Shown piece by piece: positions 31,231-40,474 of a stretch of DNA of 64,000 nucleotides (within the stretch, counting starts at the first letter, position 1; the number at the start of each line of letters is the position of its first letter). The translations under genes were made by a program, and so were the position numbers. Location: NCBI GenBank assembly GCA_963575745.1, contig CAUYUJ010020738.1, positions 143,014 to 207,013 on the forward strand. Direction: 5' to 3'. The notes under the pieces are model-generated. The model was not told the origin of the DNA, made no database searches, and was given only the letters and a program-made list of their open reading frames with translations. Source of the DNA: Prorocentrum cordatum (taxonomy: Eukaryota; Sar; Dinophyceae; Prorocentrales; Prorocentraceae).

Positions 31231-31335
31231 CTCTGTTCGGGCCCTGTTGCGGCGTTCTGGGGCCCTCTTGGGACCACCTGGGGGGTCTCTTGGGCTCTCC
31301 GTGGAGTTCTAGGGGGCCTCTCGTGGCCATGTCGC
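31231..31335 (+). repeat. Degenerate GC-rich minisatellite, family 1 (copy 4, short)
   Basis: About seven units of GGGCCCTCTTGGGACC type. Confidence 0.65.
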
Positions 31336-31684
31336 AGAGCATCTGTCAAAGCAATGTGGTGAGCGATGGAAGCGGGAGGAGAGCAAATCATTTCGAGTTG
31401 GTTTTTGGCTCCTGCAGGGGGCCCCGCGGTCTTTCTGGGGGCGCCCCAGGCAGACTGACGACCGACAAATGCGCCAAGACGGCGCCCGCTAGGAGGATGG
31501 GGGCTCCGAGAGGAGGTGAGGACGGCCACAGAGAGCATCCGCATGTTCCAAGATAGCAGCTATGGCCCGCGGAGATGCCCGGCAGCTCGAAGAGAGGCGC
31601 CAGGAGAAATGCGAAATGTTCAGAATCGTCAGGGCTCACTTTTAAAACATTTACACATGTATCTATCTATCCACATATACACAC
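31336..31684. other. Unassigned sequence
   Basis: No recognised frame or repeat; ends just before the head of dispersed repeat B. Confidence 0.3.
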
Positions 31685-31812
31685 CCCGACCATCTTCTGG
31701 TGTTGGGTCCTCGTTTTGAAGAGACGGTCCCCGCGGCCTCACCTCTCCTCTCTTCCTCCTCCTCCCGTTCCTCCCTCCTCCCACCCTTGCCTCGGCCCTC
31801 CGCATGTCAGCC
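31685..31812 (+). repeat. Dispersed repeat B, short copy
   Basis: The head CCATCTTCTGGTGTTGGGTC (with CTCGTTTTGAAGAGAC) is followed by only about 45 bp of pyrimidine-rich body and the tail CACCCTTGCCTCGGCCCTC. Confidence 0.8.
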
Positions 31813-31849
31813 TGTTCGGCGCTCCCGTCGCCTCCCTTCGCTGTTACAC

Positions 31850-32710
31850 ACCTTTCACACGTTTCGTGGCCCGATCGGGAGCTGCACGGAAGGTCCAAGT
31901 GGTTGCGCCCGCATGCCGCCAGCCCTTCCACTTTGGCACACCGCTCACGCTATTCGTGGCCCCGTAGGGAACTCCACCGAAGGCCCCAGTGGCTGCGCCC
32001 GCAGGCCGCCACCCCCTTCACGTTGGCACACCCCTCAGACGCTTCGTGGCCCCCATGGGGAGCTCCACCGAAGGCTCCAGTGGCTGCGCCCGCGTGCCGC
32101 CACCCCCTCCATTGTGGCACACCGCTTACGCTATTCGTGGTCCCGTAAGGAACTCCACCGAAGGCCCCAGTGGCTGCGCCCGCATGCCGCCCCCCCCCTC
32201 ACTTTTGCACCCTTCAGACGCTTCGTAGCCCCCATAGGAATCTCCACGGATGGCCCAGTGGCTGCGCCCGATGCCGCCACCCCCTCACTTTGGCACACCC
32301 CTCACGCGCTTCGCGGCCCCATGGTGAATCTCCATCGAAGGCCTCGGTGGCTGCGCCCGCATGCCGCCACCCCCTCCATTGTGGCACATCGCTCACGCTA
32401 TTCGTGGTCCCGTAGGGAACTCCACCGAAGGCCCCGGTGGCTGCGCCCGCATGCCGCCAGCCCCCTTCACGTTGGCAACCCCCTCACACGCTTCGTGGCG
32501 CCATAGGGACCTCCACCGAAGGCCCCAGTTGCTGCGCCCACATGCCGCCGCCCCCCTCACTTTGGCACACCCCATCGGACGCTTCGTGGCCCCATACGGA
32601 GCTCAACACTTCGTGGCCCCATACGGAGCTCAACATACGGCCTCAGTGGGTGTGCCCACATGCCGCCACCCCCCTCACTTTTGCACACCCCTCATACGTT
32701 TCGTGGCCGT
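31850..32710 (+). repeat. 90-bp minisatellite with TTCGTGGCCCC core, left part
   Basis: The TTCGTGGC core begins at 31863, 31953, 32043, 32134 and 32222 and continues to 32700. Each unit also has GGAGCTCCACCGAAGGCCC, GTGGCTGCGCCCGCATGCCG and TTGGCACACCCCTCA. The array is interrupted at 32711 by the left LTR of retroelement 2 and resumes at 40700. Confidence 0.95.
32704..32708. repeat. Candidate target-site duplication, left
   Basis: TGGCC at 32704-32708 matches TGGCC at 40700-40704. Two extra bases (GT) separate it from the LTR. Removing the element restores one minisatellite unit, which supports the duplication. Confidence 0.6.
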
Positions 32711-32937
32711 TGGAATGGACGGGGGTAGCTGTATGGAGTACAGACACGAAGTACAAGTATGGGGGGCCCGTGCTATGAGAGAGCACGTTCTCTTTCCTTT
32801 CACGGGGCCAGGACGCGCCCGTCGCTTGCGCGCCAGGTGATTCATTGGCCCTTGTGAGCCACAACGGCGGCACACAAGGGAGGTGGGACGGAGGCGAAGG
32901 AGGAGGAGGAGAGGCTGACATTGGCATGACGACCACA
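32711..32937 (-). repeat. Long terminal repeat (3' LTR of element 2)
   Basis: On the minus strand it begins TGTGGTCGTCATGCC and ends CCCGTCCATTCCA. It shares TAGCTGTATGGA, GTGAGCCACAACGG and CACACAAGGGAGGTGGGACG with the other copy. Differences are mostly substitutions, plus short indels in the GGA stretch. Confidence 0.9.
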
Positions 32938-32955
32938 GCTCCTACCTTTCTTGCA
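32938..32955 (-). promoter_or_regulatory. Candidate polypurine tract
   Basis: On the minus strand AAGAAAGGTAGGAGC ends directly at the 3' LTR, where a plus-strand DNA primer is expected in LTR elements. One T and one C interrupt the purines. Confidence 0.6.
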
Positions 32956-33023
32956 CCGAAGCGCCTCCTAGGCTCAGTCCGAGAACTTCCATTGTGTCGC
33001 TGGGGGCGGTTTTGCAAAAGCGG

Positions 33024-33232
33024 TCCGCTACCCTGCTACCCTGCTACCTCTCTGCAACCTTGCTACCCTTGCTGCGGCCTCGCTGCCGAACAAGGTAGCA
33101 GGGTAGCGGGGTGGCAGGGTGGCAGGGTGGCCGGGTAGCGGGATAGCGGGGTAGCAGGGTAGCAGGGTTGCGGGGTAGCGGGATAGCGGGGTAGCAGGGT
33201 AGCAGGGTAGCAGGGTAGCGGGACTGGGGACA
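33024..33232. repeat. 8-bp tandem repeat GGTAGCAG/GGTAGCGG with inverted arm
   Basis: About 17 units at 33095-33232. Upstream, 33030-33075 carries the complement (CCCTGCTACCCTGCTACC), so the region can fold into a hairpin. It lies inside element 2. Confidence 0.9.
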
Positions 33233-33291
33233 GGGTCGCACGGAGTCGCCGTGATTGGGGAAAGGGTCGCCGTGACTGGGGACCTGGATAT

Positions 33292-34476
33292 GTGGACAGG
33301 TATCGCCAGAGTGCGGACGCTTTGGCTATTTCTTGCATTGCTTTTCATCTCAGGGTTAGGCGCTTGTGTAGGACTGTAGACTTTGGGGCTCGAGCTCGAC
33401 AGTTCGCCGTCAATGGGGCAGGTTTAGGGCGACCTGCGTGTAGTGTCCGCCTGCGCTCGCTACACGAGCTGATGTTTAACAAGTGGAGCGTCAAACCTAA
33501 GCCGTGGGCACTGCGAAGCGGTCAGCAAGTTCAGGCACCAGTGCCCGTGCCGGCCCCAGTCCGTGCAGCACCTAAGGCCCGAGCTCTTCCGAGACAGCCT
33601 GCTTTAGCGGCGCTGCCTGCACCTTTGCCAGCTGAGCAATGCACGCTGGACGATGCTGCCCTGTTACTGCGCGCCGAGCGAGCTGGCCGCCGCAATAGCA
33701 AACTCAAACGTGAAAGATGCATGGCGGTGCGTTTGCAAGCTGGGCGATCGCCGCGTACACTGTTGCGGCTGATGGAGCAAGGGCTGCTCCCAGAGCCTGA
33801 ATCGATCATCCTGGATACTGCGCTTCCGACTACAGGTCTGACGGCTACGGTGCATGGCCTGGAGGTTTGGATTATAGGCCAATGCTCCTTCCGAGGAATG
33901 CCGAGGTTTGACGTGGCTCCCATCCAGGCGTTCCCTGGTCCAGCAGGTTCTACGCACACCTTGAAGCTGCGCGCTGTGCACACATGCTCCAGGGAGGAAT
34001 TGCACGATGTTTGCTACCGCTATCAAGTAGAGAGCATCAAAAAGAGGATGGTGAGGTTGACAGACATGACGCCGACAGCAGATGATGCCCACTGGCAGAT
34101 ACTCTCTGCTAGGAAGCGGTTGGCATCTTTAGTCCCTCTCCCAATTCCAGTAGAACCGGCGATAGACGACGATGCACGAGTGCAAGATCCTGCGATGGTC
34201 GTTCCAGCAGAGGCAACAAGACACGCTGAAAGTGACGGTCACGTGGTTAAGCCGCGAGGCCAGCGGCTGTATGGAAAACGAAAATTGGCTGGCTCTGTGA
34301 TTAGGGATGCGGACAGTTTCGTGGACTTGGTTGCGCGGCCATGGCGATGTATAACTTGTCAAGCAAACCGTGGGATTGCGGGAACGCATTACTATGCTCC
34401 CACGGTAGTAGATGTTGAAAAAGCTGTGCCAGACACGCTGACGCTTGGTGATGTTTCCTCACCATGCGTTTTTTGA
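33292..34476 (+). CDS. Hypothetical 394-residue protein nested in element 2, opposite strand
   Basis: I cannot assign it. Residues 85-120 are Pro/Ala-rich (linker-like), 130-165 basic and helical (AERAGRRNSKLKRERCMA), 170-260 alpha/beta, and residues about 345-360 contain RPWRCITCQANRG with a CxxC pair. After the stop at 34476, a shifted frame (FDAAFDCLYETTNFRAARRW) reads on to TAG near 34635, so the protein was probably longer. The CxxC followed by GTHYY and a helical segment faintly recalls ISXO2/Merlin-type transposases, but no DDE triad is seen. It sits where the RT and RNase H of the minus-strand element should be. From the window alone I cannot say whether it was inserted or captured. 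Confidence 0.4.
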   Translation: MDRYRQSADALAISCIAFHLRVRRLCRTVDFGARARQFAVNGAGLGRPACSVRLRSLHELMFNKWSVKPKPWALRSGQQVQAPVPVPAPVRAAPKARALPRQPALAALPAPLPAEQCTLDDAALLLRAERAGRRNSKLKRERCMAVRLQAGRSPRTLLRLMEQGLLPEPESIILDTALPTTGLTATVHGLEVWIIGQCSFRGMPRFDVAPIQAFPGPAGSTHTLKLRAVHTCSREELHDVCYRYQVESIKKRMVRLTDMTPTADDAHWQILSARKRLASLVPLPIPVEPAIDDDARVQDPAMVVPAEATRHAESDGHVVKPRGQRLYGKRKLAGSVIRDADSFVDLVARPWRCITCQANRGIAGTHYYAPTVVDVEKAVPDTLTLGDVSSPCVF

Positions 34477-34664
34477 TGCAGCATTTGATTGCCTTGTATG
34501 AGACGACGAACTTCCGAGCGGCGCGGCGATGGCTTGTGGATATGTTGTTGACTCGGACGATGCGTAGCGCCAGACCGACCTCAAGCGATTGGCAGCGCAG
34601 CTGGAAGTGTTTCCGAATGCGGGCCGACTTCGAGACATAGCATTGATTGCTTTCCCAACAGTTA

Positions 34665-35089
34665 TCTCGAAGCGGGTTTTGGCACAGCAATCTCGGGACC
34701 ATGGAATCCTTGGATATCCCATGTCGATTTAGCGTCGTAACTCTTGGGGACAGCAGGATCATTGAGCTTGTTGTCGTAGTCGGCGCCATGATCTTTCCAC
34801 TTGTCGCACGACGAGAAGGAGTCATACGTTTAGGGAATTTGCTGTAGATTTCTGCTGCGGCAGGTCCTTGGTGAATGTGTGCTGTTTTGGTGCTGTCAGG
34901 TCCTGCTGCGTATATCTCAGACCACTCTTGGCGACGGCTTCTGGTATTTCCAAGAAACTTTTGTTTTAGATGAGCAGGTAACGGATTGATGTAGATTTCG
35001 TCCTCAGCACGCTTCTTTTTGAAGAAGAATGATCTCGAGGTGATGAGGTCGGCTGCTTCTGATTGACGGGTTGTGTAGACGTTGTCCAA
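34665..35089 (-). pseudogene. Copia RT N-terminal remnant of element 2
   Basis: KKRAEDEIYINPLPAHLK matches the segment that starts copia RT in dinoflagellate elements. In a second frame DYDNKLNDPAVPKSYDAKST and WDIQGFHGPEIAVPKPASR match the conserved 'KAKARLVVQGF-DPD' fingers block. Sequence after about 34665 no longer resembles RT; no DxxxAF or YVDD block is found. Confidence 0.6.
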
Positions 35090-35933
35090 GTCGGGAGTTT
35101 TCGTGCGCTCCTAAGTCATCTGCTACGTGGACATTATGACTGCTGTCCACGTAGTAGGTAGCCAGTTCACCTGCAGAGTCCACAGATGGAAATTCAGGAG
35201 GTGCCATCGTACTTGGCGCTTGTGGCGTTAAACATGAAACCGCATTTGCGGGCCAGGGCATGCCTGAGCCTCGCGCAGCTGCGCTGGAGGTTCCCCGTGG
35301 CGCCTCTGCCGCGGAGGGCTGTCTCGAGCCAGGCTCAGACTGCGGTTCAGTAGAGGATGCGGTGTCCAAACGAGGTCGCTTTTGTCGAACGTCACTCGGG
35401 GGTGCTGTGCGTGCCAGTCCAGGTTCGTCGGCGTAGCTTTCCGCCATTGGTTGTATTTCTGGCTCTTCCGGCGTTGGCGGTTGTGGCTCCCGATCGGCAT
35501 CAATGTCTGAGTAGGCGGAAATTTCATGGGCCTCTGCCGCTTTAGGGTTGTGTAGAGGCTCGTCTCCAGGATATTTTGAATTGCCCTCTCCTGTAACGTC
35601 GAAATGGCGACGGGCGCCACGCTCGCGCCGGAGACCAATTTTGAGGTCGTGAAGATAATGGTTGGCCATCTCGATGCCTCTACTCCCATCTTGCGCGGCC
35701 CTACGCATTCGTTCATTTGCCACGCGCCACAGCGCTCCACGCATGTTTATCCAAGCCCCACCAGCAGTAGGTAAGATAATCACACCAGGCCCAAACCATT
35801 TCCCCGAGCCGATTCGTCCATGTCTCCATGCAAATACGAGTTGGCCTTCAGTGAAGGTTGGTGGTGTACCATGGCGTGCGCGGAGGACTCGGAGTAGTCG
35901 CGTTCGGCTATCCATGGCAGTCCAGACTTGCAT
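35004..35933 (-). pseudogene. Copia integrase C-terminal domain and pol linker of element 2
   Basis: Residues 1-80 (MQVWTAMDSRTRLLRVLRAR, then FTEGQLVFAWRHGR and KWFGPGVIILPTAGGAWINM and LWRVANERMRRA) form the SH3-like C-terminal domain of copia/gypsy integrases with the GPGxVI motif. After residue 110 it becomes a Pro/Glu/Ser-rich linker to about residue 300. The frame is open for 309 codons and starts just after the broken core domain. Confidence 0.75.
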
Positions 35934-36284
35934 AGCGGCTCGGCGTAAGTCTTCAGCTCAGTGGAGATATTGTTCCGGATCGGTAGACAAGTACTCGGGG
36001 TCTATGGGATCATCGGAAAGCAGCGTCGTTGGTAGACGTTGTGTAAAACCGAAAACCCGTTGCATGGGTGAGAATGCACTCCGATTTGGTAACGGTCCCG
36101 GACAGAGCAGCGCAATTCTCCCATAGCATACCATTCGGTTGGATTATCCAGAGTTGCTTCTATGAGCGGTTCAACGGAGAAGTGGTTTCCATTCTATTCC
36201 AGCACATTCCGTTTGACCATTTTGTCATGTAGAATGAGCATCCGTAGGGAATAAGCACACAACGTTGTTTTGTATGTCATCGGC

Positions 36285-36748
36285 GAACGTTCCCTGGAAC
36301 TCCGTTCCAGGATCCACGACAACAACCTCTGGCATGCCAAACGCACGTGCCCATGTGCGTACAAACGATTGCCATACTACCTCTGCTGGCTTTCCTGCCC
36401 CCCGTGCCCAACCAACTCAAAAGACGCGCCCCGACATATGATATTGATCCACAAATGCGGTGTATCACTCAGCGGGCACTTGACCTCAACACAATCAATG
36501 CTAACAACATGATTGAATCGATTAGACTTGCGAACAGCAGCAGGGCTGCGAGCATACGGTCGCTTGTGCGCATCACGCTCGTAGCACTTAAAGTTTGTCA
36601 GTACCCAGCGTGCTACTTCAGGCTTAGCATTGCCCCGCCTCAGAAGTCGAGCACAATCTTGATCCCCAGGATGACCAGAATTGTCGCGAACAAGCTTGAG
36701 ATCGGTTAGCTGGCCCGCAGTAGGCGTCCAGTCGGGCTGAGTGGGCAC
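36285..36748 (-). pseudogene. Copia integrase zinc and core domains of element 2
   Basis: GHPGDQDCARLLRRGNAK and WVLTNFKCYERDAHKRP represent the zinc-binding pre-core, but the second Cys of the usual CxxC is replaced (CYER). HVVSIDCVEVKCPL carries the first catalytic Asp. After a shift, FGMPEVVVVDPGTEFQGTF gives the second Asp (codon 36312-36314). The expected Glu block near 36180 is not readable. The enzyme is therefore inactive. Confidence 0.7.
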
Positions 36749-37710
36749 TCCATCACGATCAGGTTCGGCGTTGGGGTCATCAACAGGAGTCTCTTCAGGT
36801 CCATCTTCTTCAGGCTGGTACTGTTCACTGAGTGTGCCTGCTTGATCTGTTTTACCTGTTGATCGGGAATCGTGCCAATGCCGTCTTCATCGAGCTCCAA
36901 AGATGTAGCGTAAGCTCCACTGGTGGTCTGCCACAAAATGAGGGGCCATTTTCCCTCGCAAGCCTCGGCCGCTTCAACCGAGTCCTGCAAAGTGGCGGGC
37001 TGCCACAATCCACCTGGAGCGCCTCTAAGCACAGCCACACGCTTGCGAAATACTACACGAGCCAGGCTCACATTGGTAGCACCTGGAGGGAGAAGTTGCC
37101 CAACCTGGCTGAGGCAGGTGCCCTGAGGACAAATGCTCGCCGTGAACGCTCCAACGAACGTCGCGTTAGTAGCATTGTCGCTGTAAAAGAAGGCACGGCC
37201 AGTCTTTCTCTTGGCCAAGGTACGATCGCAAGGGGAGTCAGACCAAGTATCTTGTGTGAACTCGGTAGTGCCATCTGAGTAGACAGCCTCTGTCATCCGC
37301 TCGCTGGTCAAATCATCTGCAGAAGGTGGGCCGACGGAGTAGGCAGGGGTGACATGCCTGCCGTGGGGTTCGTGATGCACTCGGACATGCGCCCTGCGAC
37401 CGTCGAAGACATTTTCTGCCCTCGAATCCATCAGATGTCGGTTTTCTCCACGATCGTCTCGAAACCGCCCCCGTCCATAGTGTTCTCGCGCAGCTCGCGT
37501 TCCGCCGCGTGCGGTGCCAGACGCGTGAGTCTTTGATGTCGCTGGTTCGCCTGACTTGTGAGTCCTCATGTACCACTCGCAGTGCTGGAAGTCCTTCTCG
37601 TAGATATCCTTGAAGTCGTAGCCCGCGTGCATCCCGAACGTCACCCGTTCCCGGGGGCCCGATCTGCCCGCGCCGATGAAGCCCTCGACAGGGGGCCTCG
37701 TCCAGTGCAT
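36706..37710 (-). pseudogene. Pol linker with ExoX-like motif, upstream of integrase
   Basis: A 334-residue frame. Residues 20-52 (RERVTFGMHAGYDFKDIYEK, then DFQHCEWYMRTH) match the pattern 'VTFGKHxGxxFxxVYxxxPxYCxW' that I associate with the small C-terminal domain of ExoX-like nucleases and with dinoflagellate copia polyproteins. Residues 150-230 are alpha/beta (TGRAFFYSDNATNATFVGAF, GAYATSLELDEDGI) and may be a degenerate spacer before integrase. No catalytic residues can be named. Confidence 0.5.
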
Positions 37711-38164
37711 CTGGCAATCGTCGCGTGTCCATCAGAGGGTCGCGTTGTTGCCCCGATGGCGCGCGACCTCCTCGGGGCGCCTGCACGCGGCCTGATCGGT
37801 CTTCGCGGCGCCCGCGCCGTCGTGCCCCAGCCCCTTGCCCGCCACGAACCGCCCCGCTGGAGATCCTCAGGACTCGTGCGAAAGGTCTCGGACCGCGGGG
37901 ACGAGGTGCGGATGGTGCGGCCTCGTTGTCCAGGCCTCTGGCGTCCCCGAGCAAGTTCTTGTAGGTGTTCGCACCGATGCGCGCCTCCGTGCGGCGCTTC
38001 ATGGCCACGTGGTCCAGGATAGAGAGTAGCTTCAAGCACAGTTGTGTACATTTCCACGTCCGCTTCTCTGGAGTCATCAGGGACTGGCTGGACCTGCCGG
38101 TGCTTGGAGGTTCCGGCTGCGGCTCGTGCTTGGTGAGGACGCCCCGCGCGATTCGACGTCGCAC
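37313..38164 (-). pseudogene. Linker region between protease and integrase, frame-disturbed
   Basis: Residues 55-85 contain RIGANTYKNLLGDARGLDNE, a plausible coding stretch; afterwards the frame is Arg/Gly-rich and is probably out of phase, since the neighbouring frame (36706-37710) is better between 37710 and 37560. Confidence 0.35.
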
Positions 38165-38266
38165 GAGGTGCCGGGGGAGGCGGCAGTTGGCTGAGAAGGA
38201 TTGGTCTGAGCCGAGGATTCTTGCGGATTCACGTAGAATGCGGCATCCTCAGGCTGGACGGCCTGG

Positions 38267-38575
38267 TTATATCCCTGAGTCTTCGGAGAGACTATTGATT
38301 GTCTGCTTTATCTGCCAACCATCATCGGGAACATCGAAACTATCGATCGAAATGTGTTTGCCTGCCCCTACCTCGTACACCCTCGATTGACTGCCGTCGA
38401 GTGCCTTCCAGATGAGAACACCACCTGGCAGGTCAAGAACCATGCCGAGCTGCATGAGCATCTCCACTGGAAGCAGCAATGGCATGTCGCAGGCAATCAA
38501 GTACACCGTGAGAGTACCGCAATTCTTTGCCAATGCAAGAGGTAGGGTCCAGCGGACCGGCTGAAGAGAAACTTG
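38267..38575 (-). pseudogene. Aspartic protease C-terminal part of element 2
   Basis: YLIACDMPLLLPVEMLMQLG followed by MVLDLPGGVLIWKAL fits the second half of a retroviral-type protease of dinoflagellate elements, where a hydrophobic strand and P(L/P)LLP(I/V) precede the second Gly. It continues the DTGA half through a frame change near 38600. Confidence 0.6.
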
Positions 38576-38605
38576 GTAGATCTTCCGACGCTCGTGGCGT
38601 CCATT

Positions 38606-39055
38606 TCAAGAGTAGGTATTTGTAATGGCTTCAAACTGTAGGTGTATCCTAGATTTTCCCATTTTCTCAAGCTGATCTTTGCCACCGACTCCATGCTGAG
38701 CTCCAGTATCCACTAAGCCGAAACCCATATGGACCTGAAGTCCAATGAATTCCTGTTCGCAAATATCAGCAGTGGCAAAGATAGGAACGATAAAACTAAC
38801 TCCAGAGTGGGTCGTATATTCCTGTTGGCAAACATCATGCAGAGCGTCATCTGCTTCAAGAGGAAGAGCCTGGAAACCGCCGAAGCCTGCTTGCCGCTTG
38901 CGCCCCCGCTCGTCCGGCTCGTTCGCACAGTCCCGAGCCCAGTGTTCCATCTTCCCACATCGGGCGCACTTCGAGCGGCTCATCATCTTACTTTTGGTCC
39001 AACTCTTCGGTCGAACATGTTCAGATCGTTCCCCTCGACGCTTTCCCTTGCGGGA
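38606..39055 (-). pseudogene. Gag nucleocapsid (CCHC) and protease N-terminal part of element 2
   Basis: A basic stretch (SSRKGKRRGERSEH) leads to CARCGKMEHWARDC, a perfect CCHC zinc knuckle (Cys-x2-Cys-x4-His-x4-Cys). About 75 residues on, GFGLVDTGAQHGVGGKDQLE has the aspartic protease triplet DTG (Asp codon 38708-38710). The order is that of a copia gag-protease junction. The frame stops at 38606. Confidence 0.8.
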
Positions 39056-39082
39056 GCTTTTGGACTTACCTTTTGGAGGTGA

Positions 39083-39397
39083 TTATTTAAAGAAGCCTCG
39101 TCCAAACTTCCGCTTGTGGAAATGTTCTCGCATCTGATTGTAATTGGCGTAGATGGCGACAGCCTCGTCTTCATCCAAAATCACATCCTCGGGCATGTCT
39201 CCGGCTACGAAGAGCACGTCTTCGTCGTCCATGTTCTTGAGAGCCTCAGTCAGGATGTCGTCTTCCTCGTAGGACTCGGGCAAGGTGAACAGAAACTGCC
39301 CCATGATATTCCAGTGGGAATCAACGCGGTCTGGCTCTTGGTCTTCACATCCGTCTTCGTCTCTCTGGTATCCGACGAAGTGCGAGGCGGAACTCAT
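39083..39397 (-). pseudogene. Gag acidic region of element 2
   Basis: YEEDDILTEALKNMDDEDVL and DVILDEDEAVAIYANYNQMR make an acidic helical region that lies between capsid and zinc knuckle in related gag proteins. One indel near 39395 separates it from the capsid part. Confidence 0.6.
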
Positions 39398-39665
39398 TCC
39401 ATGGATACGATGGCCGCCTTTACTTGTCGTTCAAGCTTCCGAAGCTTCTCACACACAATGTCAACATCATGTGGCCCCTCAGCCCAGTGCTCAGCCGTAT
39501 CCCAAGCGGATTCGCTGAGCTTGGATTCTCTGAGAAGCTTGTACCCTTCCAATTCCTCCACTAGGATCACGTGCTTCCCAACTTCTCCGAAAAGCACTTG
39601 ATTGCGAGCGGTATAATTGGCCAGGGATTCGTCTCGCTTGCGCTCGGCGTCGTCAGCATAGAAGG
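39394..39665 (-). pseudogene. Gag capsid C-terminal part of element 2
   Basis: RDESLANYTARNQVLFGEVG, KHVILVEELEGYKLLRESKL and EHWAEGPHDVDIVCEKLRKL correspond to the conserved helical part of copia gag (UBN2-like), where a 'LLRxxxLSE' motif is usual. A stop at 39673 separates it from the N-terminal part. Confidence 0.7.
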
Positions 39666-39672
39666 GCTTTTT

Positions 39673-40339
39673 TCAACAGATTGGGGCATCCTGCGGTCTT
39701 GGTGCTCGGCGAAAGCCTTTTTTTATATGTTTGACCACAACCTGCCCCCTGTCCTCCGAGGACAGCTGGTCTTCGGTGAGTTCGTTGATAAGGGTTTTGG
39801 GGTCATCCCTGGCGTAGCCGTGAAAGAGGTATACGTTTTGACGATTCATGATTTTGGCAGTCGTGACCCACATCTGCAGCTCCTTCATGTAAGGATCTAA
39901 ACGAGTATCAGGATCGTTTGCATCCCCAGTGGGAGGTTGGTCGTGTGGTATCTTTTGGGCCTCCGATTGTTCAGGAAATTGTCTGCTTTGGCGATCAGAA
40001 GATCTGGCAGTGGTATCTCCCAAATAAGTCGGAGCTGTCGGAGGGAAAGGCGTAGCCTTTCCCCGCAGAGGCGTGTTCAGCCGAGCTGGTGCAGCCGGCG
40101 AACCACGGCCCCGCGCGTTCCAATTTGATGAGGATGATTGCGCCTTGGGTTGTGTCTCCGTCCAGGGCTGTGAGAATCGGCGGGCCCAGTCTTGATCTGA
40201 CCAGCCCACTTCGTCATCACCGTCCCCAGGAACGCCTTCTCGTCTTCCGCCTCCTGCCCAAGCATCTTGTCCTGGCTGTAACCAAGGATCATCTGGAAAT
40301 TCATTTTCGCGAGGCTGCGCGTCGTCTGGAGGATCCATG
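39673..40339 (-). CDS. Gag N-terminal part of element 2
   Basis: From the ATG at 40337-40339 (MDPPDDAQPRENEFPDD), 130 bp inside the PBS, the frame encodes about 220 residues: Pro/Asp/Trp-rich and disordered at first, then KELQMWVTTAKIMNRQNVYL and EDRGQVVVKHIKKGF, a helical capsid-like part. I chose this Met because sequence upstream is LTR and leader and the acidic start resembles other gag leaders. The rest of gag is in two other frames downstream. Confidence 0.65.
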
Positions 40340-40444
40340 GCGGCGCTCGGTGCAAGAGGGTGGAAAGCGGGAAGAACGGGAACATAATATGGAATCTGTC
40401 TTCTAAGAGTCGATTGACAGGGGAGTCGGCCTGACTCCCCTCGT

Positions 40445-40471
40445 GGATCGCAACCGCTGGCTCCGCTGCCA
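40445..40471 (-). promoter_or_regulatory. Primer-binding site, resembles complement of initiator tRNA-Met
   Basis: On the minus strand, three bases after the LTR end, it reads TGGCAGCGGAGC, then CAGCGGTTGCGATCC. Eukaryotic initiator tRNA-Met 3' ends give TGGTAGCAGAGG or TGGTATCAGAGC followed by GGTTTCGATCC. The likeness covers the CCA end and the T-arm word GGTTnCGATCC, with three or four mismatches and small length differences. Confidence 0.7.
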
Positions 40472-40474
40472 CCG

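Noticed and set aside
32704-32710. Doubt whether TGGCC is a target duplication or only minisatellite sequence
   Set aside because: I kept it as a candidate: one unit is cut and then resumed with TGGCC on both sides, but the extra GT on the left leaves the exact LTR start uncertain.
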